A stretch of DNA of 28,798 bases from contig RCAB01000636.1 of NCBI GenBank assembly GCA_003640385.1, forward strand, positions 1-28,798. Direction: 5' to 3'. The notes below the pieces were generated by a model. The model did not search any database. It saw nothing but the letters and a program-made list of their open reading frames with translations, and was not told the DNA's origin. The translations under genes and the position numbers were made by a program. Within the stretch, counting starts at the first letter, position 1. The number at the start of each line of letters is the position of its first letter. Shown here in pieces: positions 18,718 to 28,798 of this stretch. The stretch is from Setaria digitata. Lineage: Eukaryota > Nematoda > Chromadorea > Rhabditida > Setariidae.

Positions 18718-21700
18718 ATGGGAAACTATGATAAGGATGCTGGTGATTCTGGTTCGGATAGCGGTTTGATTCGTTATTTCAAATGTTTTCTCAAAAATTT
18801 TCACTTTTATTCCCAGAAACAAACAAATAAAATATTAATTGGATTTCTAATTAGAAAGACTATTTTACCATCAGTAAATTTTTAGGTAAAATATTGGTTT
18901 TTCTTTTAACTAATTATTGTTAAAGTTTTTTTTCTGAAATTTCAATGATACAAGAATTATTTTAGGAATTCATTCACCTGAACATTTGTCCGGTTCACAG
19001 CGCAAGAGCTCACCATCATCAGGATCACGATGTGGATCAGGTCTTACTGGTTCACCACGTGACCTTTCCCCTCCATTACTTCAGGTTTTGAAAAATGCTT
19101 CTACTTCATTATCATTAAACAGTAAATAAGTCAATTGAACAATTAGCAGAAACATTTTGAAACGCTTGAATTTCAGGAATTGGCATGTATGAATCTTCGT
19201 GAAATGGCTTCACGACCGGATATCGGTCGGGCCGGACGTCAGATAGCAGTTCGATCTAATTTTTTTGAAGTCGGAATCGCTAACAATAATATGATGGTCA
19301 CGCAATATCATGTCGAAATTCATCATCCCGGATCCAGAAAACTTGATCGGTCTGCTGTTTTTTCCTCTTTTCTTTTTTTTTTTTTTGGAAGTTTTCAGAT
19401 AAAATCCTGAAAAAAAAACCACTGCACTGCTGTATTTGATTGTTTTTGAAAATTCCCAAGTAACCATTGGAATTTTTTTTAATAAGGAATAAATAACAAA
19501 AAAAAAGCATTAAAAAAAAAACAAACATTTTTAATTTAAAAAAAAAAAAAAACTTATTTGATAAGAAAAAAAATAGATTATCCACTTCTTTAGTCACTAA
19601 TTTAGCTTCTTTACAAATAAATTGTACAAAGAAAAATTAAAATATGAGTAGAATTGTTGAATTTCTACATGATACATAGAATAAAAAGTATATTGATAAG
19701 ATTTTTTCTTCCTCTATTTCATAATTATTTAATTAATTTTTATTGATATGAAATGCATTAATGATGAGATACTTATGTTAGAGAGGAGAATCGTGCAGTA
19801 TTTTGGAAGGTTGTAGCTGATCATCGTCAGTATTTTCCGAATAAATTTGCTGTTGCATATGATGGTGCTCATCAATTATATACACCGACACGTATTGAAT
19901 TTCCGGAAGGTCGACCATCGGTAAATGTTAAATTTCAAAAAATAATTTAATTTATAAGAAAAAAATTTAAAATTATTTAATTATTAATTATTTAAATTAT
20001 TTATTATTTAATTATTATTATTATTATTACTTAAATTATTTAATTATTATTATTTATTTAAATTTAATCTAATTATTATTTATTTATTATTATTTATTAA
20101 TTATTTATTATTTAAAATTATTTAAATTTAAAATTAAATGATTAAGTTAGATATTAAATGGATGGATTATTTCTAGATTCGCCTAGAAAGCGATGTAACA
20201 TTGGCTAAGGATTCACGTGAACGTACACGTTGTGCAGTTTCATTTCAATGCGTGGGTCCTGTACTTATCGAAATGCGACGCACACGAACGAACAATTTAG
20301 ATGAAAGAATTCTAACTCCAATTCAAATTATTGATATTGTTTTTCGTCAGTCACTTACCTGTCCATATGTCGAGTATGTTTTAACATTTTTTTTTAAAAT
20401 CTTCTTTTCATTTATTTGCAACGGTGTTTAAATAAAAATAGCACCTAATTTAGGTAATAGCACCTTCTTCAAATCATCTTAATTAGAAAAAAAAAAAAAT
20501 GGAATACTTTTAAAAAAGCGTCGTCTTCACACGTATCACGNTTGCTTCTTCAAATCATCTTAATTAGAAAAAAAAAAAAAAAATGGAATACTTTTAAAAA
20601 AGCGTCGTCTTCACACGTATCACGTAAAGACAATTTCCATAAAACTGTTACACAATTATCACTTTTGATACTTTTAGCAAAACTGTTATTTACATGTATC
20701 ACGTTAGGAGCTTTTAATAAAACTGTTATTCACACGTATCACGTAAAGACAATTTCCATAAAACTGTTATTCACATGCATCACGTTAGGAAACTTTCAAT
20801 AAAACTCTTATTTACACATATCACTTTAGGATATTTTTTTCATCACGCATATTTTTAGATCCAAAATAAGTCTTAGTTGACAATAGTAAGCTGTAAAAGT
20901 TGCTTTAAAAAAAAAAAAAAAAAAAACAGATAAGTTCAAGGTTATAATCACTATTTGCAGGTAAACGATAAGGTTATAATTAGTAATAAGCATACTTTTA
21001 ATTGTGAAAAAATAATAATAATAACACTGCTTACAGGCTGTATCACTTTATGATGGTTGCTATATCATTTGTATAATATAATCATTTAATCTAAAATAAA
21101 TCAAATTATAATTAACAATAACAAAAATCTTGCTCATAATTAATTCCTCAAAATTATTGATAATAACAAATAAATAAATAATTTTTCTAATTTGCAAAAA
21201 ATTTCTGCCATTTTTTTAATTAATTTTTTGTTTTTTTTTGTCTTTTTTTTTTTTTTTTTTTTTAGAAATTCGGCAAATTTTTTCGTATTTAAATCGTCGA
21301 GCTATCGTTTACCTGTAAATGGTGCTGTTGCACTGGATTTGGATGGTGGTAAAGAAATGTGGACTGGATTTTTTTCATCTGCTCATGTAGCATCTGGATG
21401 GAAACCGCTCCTGAACATTGATGGTTAGTAATTTAAGATTTTGGAAATTAATTAAATAATTTAAATTATTACATTAGAAAAATTAATTTAAAAGAAGTTT
21501 GAAAACTTTTTCAAAAACTTTTCCTTTTCACTTCCTTATTAGTAAAAAATGTTATTGTGGAAGAGAAAAGAAAAAAGGAAAAATCAAATTAATTTGAATT
21601 AAATTTTATTACAGTAACTCATACAGCATTTTACAAGGCGAACATTTCAATGGTTCAATTTATGTGTGAAGTTTTGAATGAAAAATCGGGCCATTATTGT

Positions 21701-22127
21701 CGAACAGGTGCTAATAAGGAAGCTCGTCGTGATAGTATTATCTCAGGTTGTAGTACACGTAGTACACGCAATACTGGATCACGTTATGGTGGCTACGGTA
21801 GTACATCATCAACATCCTATTCACGTCATGTAAATAATCGACGTGATTACAATCATCATGATTACAATATTAGCGGAGCGCTTTCTGTATCTTTCTTTTC
21901 ATTGTTATTATTATTATTTATGTACAAATTTTTTTTTTTTTTTTTTTTTTTTTCAACTTTCATTCTTACTTCTTTTGTATATATATTATATAATTTCCAC
22001 TTTTTTTTTTTTTTTAAATTTGTAACAGAAATTTTGATGAATTAAGCTATCTTTTTAAATGCACTTATTATATTAAATAGACTAAATGTTTGATAGTATT
22101 TATAAATTAATGAATTATTCTGTTTAT

Positions 22128-22162
<35 letters not shown>

Positions 22163-25100
22163 GCACTTGACNAAATAAACTAAATTGATTGATTTTTATT
22201 TAGAATTAAGCAAGATGATATTTTAATTCATTGATTGTATTGAAATATGCACTAACTGAATCATTTGTTTGTGTTATCTAAAGGAAACTTAACAGATAAA
22301 TAAATAAGTTAAATTAGTTAATTTTTAATTGAAATTTTTTAAATTTTTGAATTTTTAGCAACAATTTACAAATCTTAAATTAGCTTTAAAAAGTTTGCAA
22401 AATTTTTCCTCGCTAATTGCAGTAACTCTTCGCTAATTGCACTGAAATAAATTTCAAATTTTAGCCTGAAAAGCTTCACAAAGATTTCTCACTGAGTAGT
22501 CATGAATTAAAAATTTTTGGTGATGTTGTAAAAGGAATCAAAGTTCGAATTTCACATCGTGTTGGTGTAATTCGTGTTTATCGTGTTAACAGTCTTCAAC
22601 TTCCAGCTGATCAACTTTGGTTTGATAAATATTTTGCATTTTTCTTTTCTTATCAATCTCTTATCATTAATCATTTATTATTGCTGCAAGAAATGTAATA
22701 ATGAATTGTATATGATTTTTTTTTTTTTTTTTGGATAGAACATTAGTCGAATTTCTTTAGTATTAATCAACTTTATCACATGAATGATAATTGATTAATT
22801 ATTAGTTACCGAGTGATTTCAAATGGTAGCTAAAAATTGTTGCAATTTTTACGAATTAATACTTGACTTATTATCATTTAAATGAATGTTTTACTAGCAA
22901 ATTAATTTCAAAAACAAGCTTGATGCATCTTTCTTTTCTTTTTTTTTTTTTTTTTTTTTTTCATTTTTTCTTAATTAAGTTAATTAGAAATTATTTTATA
23001 GGTTTCAAGGTAAAGATGAGGATGGTAATGAACGACGTATGACGGTAGCAGATTATTTTAGTGAACGTTATAATGAATTAAAATATCCTAAATTACCGTG
23101 CGTTCACGTAGGTCCAGTTTCACGTAACATTTATTTTCCACTGGAAGTATGTATGCTTGATACACCACAAAAATATAATAAAAAATTAAACGAAAAGCAA
23201 ACATCGACAATTATTCGAGTAAGACTTCATATTTCCTTTTTTTCTTCCAATTTATTTCAACACTTTTTTAATTATTTTATTTCTTGAAATTCATATGTTT
23301 AAAAAAAAAAAAAAAAGCATTATTCGAATAAAATAGGAATAGCGAATACATGCAGTATTGAGAAAGATTTTTTTTTTTTTTTAATTTATTTCATTTTATT
23401 TCCTGTAATTTAATAACGCTTAAGATCTGAACAAAAAAAAAGTTTTTATTTCCTAAAATTTCATGCATATAATGTATTTATATATATATATATATTTTTT
23501 CTTTCTATATGGAATTAATATTTATTTAAAAAAATTTAAGGCAGCAGCTGTGGATGCAATTTCACGTGAACAATGTATTGCATCGTTATGTGAACAGGCT
23601 GGATTTCAACGTGATCCATTTTTACGTGAATTTGGCCTACAAATTAATCCTAAAATGTATGAAATGATTGCACGTGTTTTAACACCACCTCGTATTCTAT
23701 TTGGTGAAAATAATCGTAGAACGGTATAATTTTAGTATTTTAATTGATTTCCTGTTTCTTTTTTGAGTAAACAATTATGTATTCTGGCAAAGTGATTTTT
23801 TTTATTTGATTACAATTTTTTTCTATTACGGGAATTATTTTTTTTTCTTCTTGATTTCCTTCCAGTACTTTTAACTTGCTTTCTCCTTTCTTTTTCTTTT
23901 TTTTTTTTTTTGAAAAATTTTTAAAAATTGATCTAATAGAAATAAAATTTATTATTCTCGTCTTTTATATATAAATATATAATATATTTATTTATTTGAT
24001 AATATACAATATATTTAATATACATATTTATTTTTTTTTAATATACATATTTATTTTTTTTTTAACAATAAATAAATCTGTATAATATATACATATTTAT
24101 TTATTTGTTTACTTATAAATACAATTTAAAATTAAATCATTTTTCTTCTTGAGAAATTCTCGAGAAAAAAACATCTATTGCCTAGGACCCAATTGTTACA
24201 CCAAAAGATGGAGCCTGGTCAATGGACAATCAACAACTTTATTTACCGGCCAGTTGTCGTAGTTATTCGATGATTGCAATGGTCAGTCCACGTGAACAAA
24301 ATCATTTACAGTTAGTTATTATCATTATTATTACTATTATTATTATCATTATTATTGTTATTACTATTGCTACTATTATTATTGTTACTTATATTAAAAC
24401 TATTTTATCAATTTAATTACTTAACATTCTTTAATTATCAGCATTGCTAATTACTAATGAAAAAAGATTAATTTCTTCTAATTTTTCACACTCACAAATT
24501 TTCTTTAAATTCCTTTTCTTAAAAGAAAGAAAGAAAAAAAAAAGGAAAGAATTAAAAATCTACTTATTATATTAGAGCATTTTGCCAATCACTAACTCAA
24601 AAAGCTGGCCAAATGGGAATGGAATTTCCAAGTTGGCCTGATTTGGTTAAATACGGTCGTACCAAAGAAGATGTTGTCATTTTATTTAATGAAATTGCTA
24701 CCGAATATAAGCAGACTGGGACTGCATGTGATCTTGTCATTGTGGTACTACCAACCAAAAATGCTGACCTTTATAGTTTGTTTTGCATAATTAATTCGAA
24801 ACTTTTTAAATTTTATTCAAAAAAAAAAGGAAAAAGGAAAAATTGAATGGTTAAATTTTTTAAAGAAGGGAAAAATATAAGGAAAACAATTATTTCAATT
24901 AATCATTTTTGCATTACAGTTCATAGGAAAACATAAGCAATTTTTTTTCCCACTTTTATTTCAAATTTCATTATCTATTTCGAAATTTTTTTTTTGTTTT
25001 CATAGCATTTTAAAGGATTTAAAAAATAAATTTTTTTTCTAATACCTTCAAGTTAATTAATTTCATTTTTTTCAGTTAGCATTTACAAAATATTTTTCAA

Positions 25101-26069
25101 TGCTAATATTTGGAAGATGATTTCCCTTTTTTTTTTTAATTAAGAAAATTGATTCATTTTTTTTAATCATATAATGCAAAGTAAAATGATTTTTTTCTTT
25201 CATAGTGGAAATTAAAAATAAGAAATGATTTATTTGACAAGGATAGAACATCACTTTAATATCTGAATAAATTTCTAATCTACCGACGACTTCATTAATT
25301 TCATAATTTACTTAAATACTTATTTTAAGGAGCTTTGGGTTTTTTTTTTCTTTTTTTTTTTTTACACCTGAATTAAAAATTAGAACTTTCAGTGACAGTG
25401 AAGGAATGCAGTGATATGATACATGGAATTATGTCACAGTGTATTCTGATGAAAAATATTATGCGACCATCATCTGCAACTTGCTCAAATGTAATTTTAA
25501 AAATTAATATGAAATTAGGTGGAATTAATTCACGTGTTGTTGCGGATACAATCACGCAAAAGTATCTGATCGACGTTCCAACGCTGATCATCGGAATTGA
25601 TGTCACGCATCCGACGCAACACGAAGAACGGCAAAATATTCCATCCGTTGCAGCGGTATTTGTTTTAAAAAAAAAAATAATTTTCTTTTCTGTTCTTTTT
25701 TTTTTTTTTTTCAATGAATTTTCATTTTAGAAGTAATTAGAGAATAGTTAATTAGCTAACAAATTATATTATGCTATTTTTGCACAAAATGACAGTTTTT
25801 ATTTTAAGTCTTTTTTCGTTTCATTTTTATTGGCTTTTATTTCAGAAGTAATTAGAAAATAGTAGCTAGCTATCTGATAAATTATACTATAAATTTAAGG
25901 AAAAAACGAAAACAAAATAATGAATAAAACTAAAAATTTTTTCACTTTTTTTTCAATTCCTTTTTTTTTGTCCTATTTATATGAATTTTTCATTTTATAA
26001 GTAATTACAGAATAGTTAATTTGCTACTAAATTATACTGTGTGTTGTTTTTGCAAAAACAATGAAAAAA

Positions 26070-26100
<31 letters not shown>

Positions 26101-28538
26101 GTAAATAGTATATAATTAATTAATAACCGAATTTTTTTTTTGTCTTTTCTATGAATTTTTACCTTAGAAGCAATTAGTAATTAGCTAATTAACAGATTGT
26201 GGCAAATCTTGATCTCTATCCTCAGTCGTATGGTGCAAATATTAAAATTCAACGTAAATGTCGTGAATCAGTTGTGTATCTTCTGGATGCCGTACGTGAA
26301 CGTCTTGTTAGTTTCTATAAAACAACACATCAGAAGCCAATTCGAATTATTGTTTATCGTGATGGTGTTTCGGAAGGACAATTTAGTGAGGTAAAAAAGA
26401 AAAAAAATTAAATAAAATAAAATTTACTTCTTTTCTAAGCAATATTTTTTATCTCACTTCATTATAAAGATGCAATTTTTTTTTTCTTTTTTCTATTTTT
26501 TTGAATTGATAAATTAAATTTCTGATATTAGAAAAAAAAATCAATAAATCATATTTTGGAATTATGAAGAATGAAAAAATTAGTTAATTGAATTTTGAAA
26601 TTGCACTAAATTAAGAAAAACTGCTGAATGAATTCTTAAAATTATGATAACTAAAAAATGCCAGTGAAAAAAGTTTTGCTAGAAAAAAAAAAAAAAAGGA
26701 AACAAGTGGAAAAAAATTGTAATAAACGAAAAAAAAAAAAATTGCTGAATTAAATTTTGAAATTGTAATAAATGAAAAGTGAACTGTTTTTTTCCTTCTT
26801 TCTCTAATAATTTAATTTCAGGTTTTACGTGAAGAGATGCAGGGTATTCGTACAGCATGCTTGATGTTATCACCGGATTATCGTCCACCAATCACGTATA
26901 TCGTTGTGCAAAAACGTCATCACGCACGAATGTTCTGTAAGTATTCACGTGATGCAGTTGGTAAAGCAAAAAATATTCCACCAGGTACAATTATTGATAC
27001 CGGAATCGTTTCACCGGAAGGCTTTGATTTCTATCTATGCTCACATTTTGGTATTCAGGTGGGTTTCTTTTTTTTTTTTTTAAATTTTATTATTTATTAT
27101 ATATTTATTTTGTTTACATCGTTAATTTTTTATATATTTATTTTATTCATACATTTATATTATTTATATAATTATTGTAACTTATACAATTATTTCATTT
27201 ATTTATTTTTTTATTTATTCGTACTTTCTTTTTTCTTCCGATTATTTGAAAAAATTTATTTCAATTAAGTCGTTAATTACTAATAAAACGTATTATGTTT
27301 TTCATTTATTGTTTTTAATTATTTTAATAAATTCGATTTGCTTTAGTAATAGATAGTTAAAAAAGAAGTGTTATGTTATTTATTTTTTTTAATAAACTAA
27401 TTTCAATTTTGTAACAACTTGTTACAGATTAGTACAAACTTTTTCACCTTTAAATTTAATAACAAATTATTGAAAAAAAAAAGAGTTACATTTTTTTTTT
27501 TTTCATTTTTAGTAAATTCGTTTCAATTTAATAGTAATTTGTTAAGAAAACGTGTTTCGTTATTCATTTCCATTTCAGTAAATTAATTTAAATAATTTGA
27601 TAAATAAATTATTAAGAGAAGTGTTATGCTTTTGATTCTTAACAAACATTTTCAGAAGTATGTAATTCACATTGATAACAAATAAACAATTAAAAATTAA
27701 AGTATTTGAAAAAGAAAAAAGAAGTTTATTTTATTTTTAAACATTTTAATGAAAATACATAAACGCATATGCATAGAGAGTAGCAAGAAAAAAAGAAAGA
27801 AAGAAAAAAGAAAAAATATCACTTTATTAATTTTAAATTGAAAAAAAATTTTAAACATTCCAAAAAAAAAAATAATAATAACAAAAATAACAAAAAATAA
27901 TAATAATAATAATAACACTTAATATAATTATGCATTAATTAGCATATACTATTTAACAAAATTACCAATTATTTAGTACAGTATTTAATTACTCTTTATC
28001 TGGGTTTGCATTTTTTTTTTTTTTTTTTAACCCATATTTAAATTATTTATTTATTTTTTTCTCATTTTTAGGGTACTTCTCGTCCGGCACGTTATCATGT
28101 TCTCTGGGATGATTCGAAATTTACGTCAGATGAGCTTCAGTCAATAACATTCAGTATGTGCCATACGTACGGACGTTGCGCACGTTCCGTTTCCATTCCA
28201 GCGCCAGTCTATTACGCTGATCTTGTTGCTACACGTGCACGTTGTCATTTAAAACGAAAAATGTATGAAAAAATTTGAAAAATTATAATTCATTTATTAT
28301 TAATTTAAGGTAGATTTTTGGATTTTTATTTTATTTTATTTTAATTAATCAGTTAATTAATTTTTTTTTTTTTTTTTTTTTAATGAATTCTTTCAGGGGT
28401 GTCTACGAATCTGACGTAGTATCAGATGCTGCTTCACTTATTTCATCCTCATTATCATCACTGATTTCGGCAGGACGTATAGCAAGCTTAAGGCATATCG
28501 TCGATGATGATGATCTTTCAGATGGTGAAAGTACTAAA
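18718..28538 (+). CDS. AGO-clade Argonaute, possibly ALG-3/4-like (17 exons, 3' end off window)
   Basis: Exons: 18718-18763, 18966-19084, 19177-19349, 19782-19920, 20177-20373, 21266-21423, 21615-21886, 22465-22619, 23002-23218, 23541-23723, 24186-24310, 24576-24775, 25393-25655, 26196-26390, 26822-27058, 28072-28262, 28397-28538. All join in phase: 1004 codons without a stop. Order: Ser/Gly-rich N-terminus (1-55), N domain (about 75-275), low-complexity insert (about 304-368), PAZ (about 369-520; [16 protein letters not shown]), MID and PIWI. The MID pocket Y661, K665, Q677, K698, K702 matches human AGO2 Y529, K533, Q545, K566, K570 in identity and spacing, so this is AGO-clade, not a divergent WAGO. 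PIWI tetrad: D731 (GIDVTHP), E773, D805 (YRDGVSEGQ) and D943 where AGO2 has H807. It should bind small RNA and may cleave targets. The frame is open upstream of the chosen ATG, so the start is uncertain. The ALG-3/4 assignment is inference. Confidence 0.94.
19976..20130. repeat. ATT/AATT-rich simple sequence in Argonaute intron 4
   Basis: Irregular ATTATT and AAATTATTT units with almost no G or C. Not coding. Confidence 0.8.
20464..20625. repeat. Direct ~77-bp copies around the N at 20541
   Basis: The segment from CTTCTTCAAATCATCTTAAT to TCACACGTATCACG occurs before (20464-20540) and after (20545 to about 20624) the N. It differs mainly in the length of an A run. This is best read as an unmerged contig overlap. 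Confidence 0.8.
20612..20855. repeat. ~41-bp minisatellite in Argonaute intron 5
   Basis: Six units begin with a CACGTATCAC-like element at 20614, 20651, 20693, 20733, 20774 and 20815. Each later contains AAAACTGTTATT or a near match. Two sub-types partly alternate: one continues GTAAAGACAATTTCC, the other GTTAGGA..CTTTYAAT, so there is a hint of an 82-bp higher-order unit. Confidence 0.8.
22172..22172. other. Single undetermined base in Argonaute intron 7
   Basis: An N lies 15 bp after a run of about 28 T bases (22129-22156). No clear duplication of the flanks was found. Confidence 0.7.
24317..24392. repeat. (ATT)n microsatellite in Argonaute intron 11
   Basis: Imperfect ATT units with ATC, ACT and GTT interruptions, starting almost at the donor site of exon 11. 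The short open frame through it is spurious. Confidence 0.85.
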
Positions 28539-28798
28539 GTAAATTTTCTATTATATTAATTCTCTTTCTTTTTTTCTTTTTTTTCCTTTAAAAAAAAATA
28601 AAAAAAAAAAGTAAAAATAAATAAATTTAATAATGAAAGTGTCAAAGTTATTATATTATAAGTTATTACTATATCATATTATAAGCAGCAATTGATCTAA
28701 TGTAAAATTATAATGATATAATGAAATTCTTTTTTTTTTTCTAATTAGAATTCCTGGTTTTTTTTTTCTTTTTCAACTTAATAATTTCTATTAATTGT
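28539..28798 (+). other. Start of Argonaute intron 17, no exon seen
   Basis: AT-rich sequence after the GTAAAT donor. An AATTAG at 28744-28749 could serve as an acceptor, but what follows reads into Phe codons and a stop and lacks the usual Argonaute ending (MYFA-like). The true last exon or exons should lie to the right. Confidence 0.5.

Noticed and set aside
19298..19597. Minus-strand frames of 85-99 codons opposite Argonaute exon 3
   Set aside because: They are antisense shadows of the exon and of poly-A/T tracts; the + strand reading matches the Argonaute N domain.
28072..28098. Taking the His of RYHVLWDD (residue 902) as the fourth catalytic residue, which would give DEDH
   Set aside because: In AGO2 the catalytic His807 is in YYAHLV, 138 residues after the third Asp. 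The equivalent here is Asp943. The His in HVLWDD is a different conserved residue.
28263..28280. Possible Argonaute stop just after exon 16 (reading through the donor gives MYEKI and a stop)
   Set aside because: A GT donor at 28263 and an in-phase exon at 28397 with a strong TTTCAG acceptor fit better. Read-through would remain only as an intron-retention isoform.
1..28798. Search for tRNA genes, rRNA, CRISPR arrays and transposase frames
   Set aside because: No cloverleaf-like GC-rich segments, regular spaced palindromic repeats or transposase motifs were seen by eye. A covariance-model and transposon-library scan would be decisive.

Overview
The window is nuclear DNA from a nematode, most likely a parasitic spirurid or filarial-type worm (inference). 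It is very AT-rich and full of A/T homopolymers. Its genes are cut into short exons with T-rich acceptors of the TTTNAG/TTTTAG type, and two genes encode MSP-domain proteins, a nematode-typical family. Exon models below were built by hand from protein-family similarity, splice signals and reading phase. They have not been checked against transcripts.

Layout. (1) 396-1739, + strand: the 3' four exons of an HDHD2-like HAD-superfamily phosphatase; its N-terminus lies off the left edge. (2) 2610-3108, + strand: possible last exons of an unidentified gene. (3) 4672-8617, - strand: a complete seven-exon CK1/TTBK-type protein kinase of 318 residues. (4) 9182-12589 and 13873-16612, + strand: two tandem paralogues (223 and 224 residues). 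Each has six exons joined by phase-0 introns, an N-terminal hydrophobic anchor, a basic Ser/Lys-rich linker and an SSP-like MSP domain. (5) 18718-28538, + strand: seventeen exons (1004 codons, no stop reached) of an AGO-clade Argonaute that continues beyond the right edge.

How the genes may work together (inference). The kinase and the first MSP-domain gene are divergently transcribed from a shared interval of about 560 bp. In Ascaris sperm, a CK1-like kinase (MPAK) and MSP-domain accessory proteins control MSP polymerisation at the membrane. A CK1/TTBK kinase beside two membrane-anchored MSP-domain proteins therefore looks like a sperm gene neighbourhood. The Argonaute keeps the AGO-clade 5'-nucleotide pocket and could be an ALG-3/4-type sperm Argonaute, although that subclass is not proven here. 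Its predicted catalytic tetrad is DEDD rather than the usual eukaryotic DEDH, and it carries an S/R/G/Y/N-rich insertion before PAZ.

Non-coding sequence is rich in local duplications: minisatellites in several introns, a 63-bp tandem duplication carrying a poly(A) signal, and a decayed copy of a kinase exon end. Seven single N characters are present, and at least three are flanked by the same sequence on both sides. Those look like unmerged contig overlaps rather than biology.
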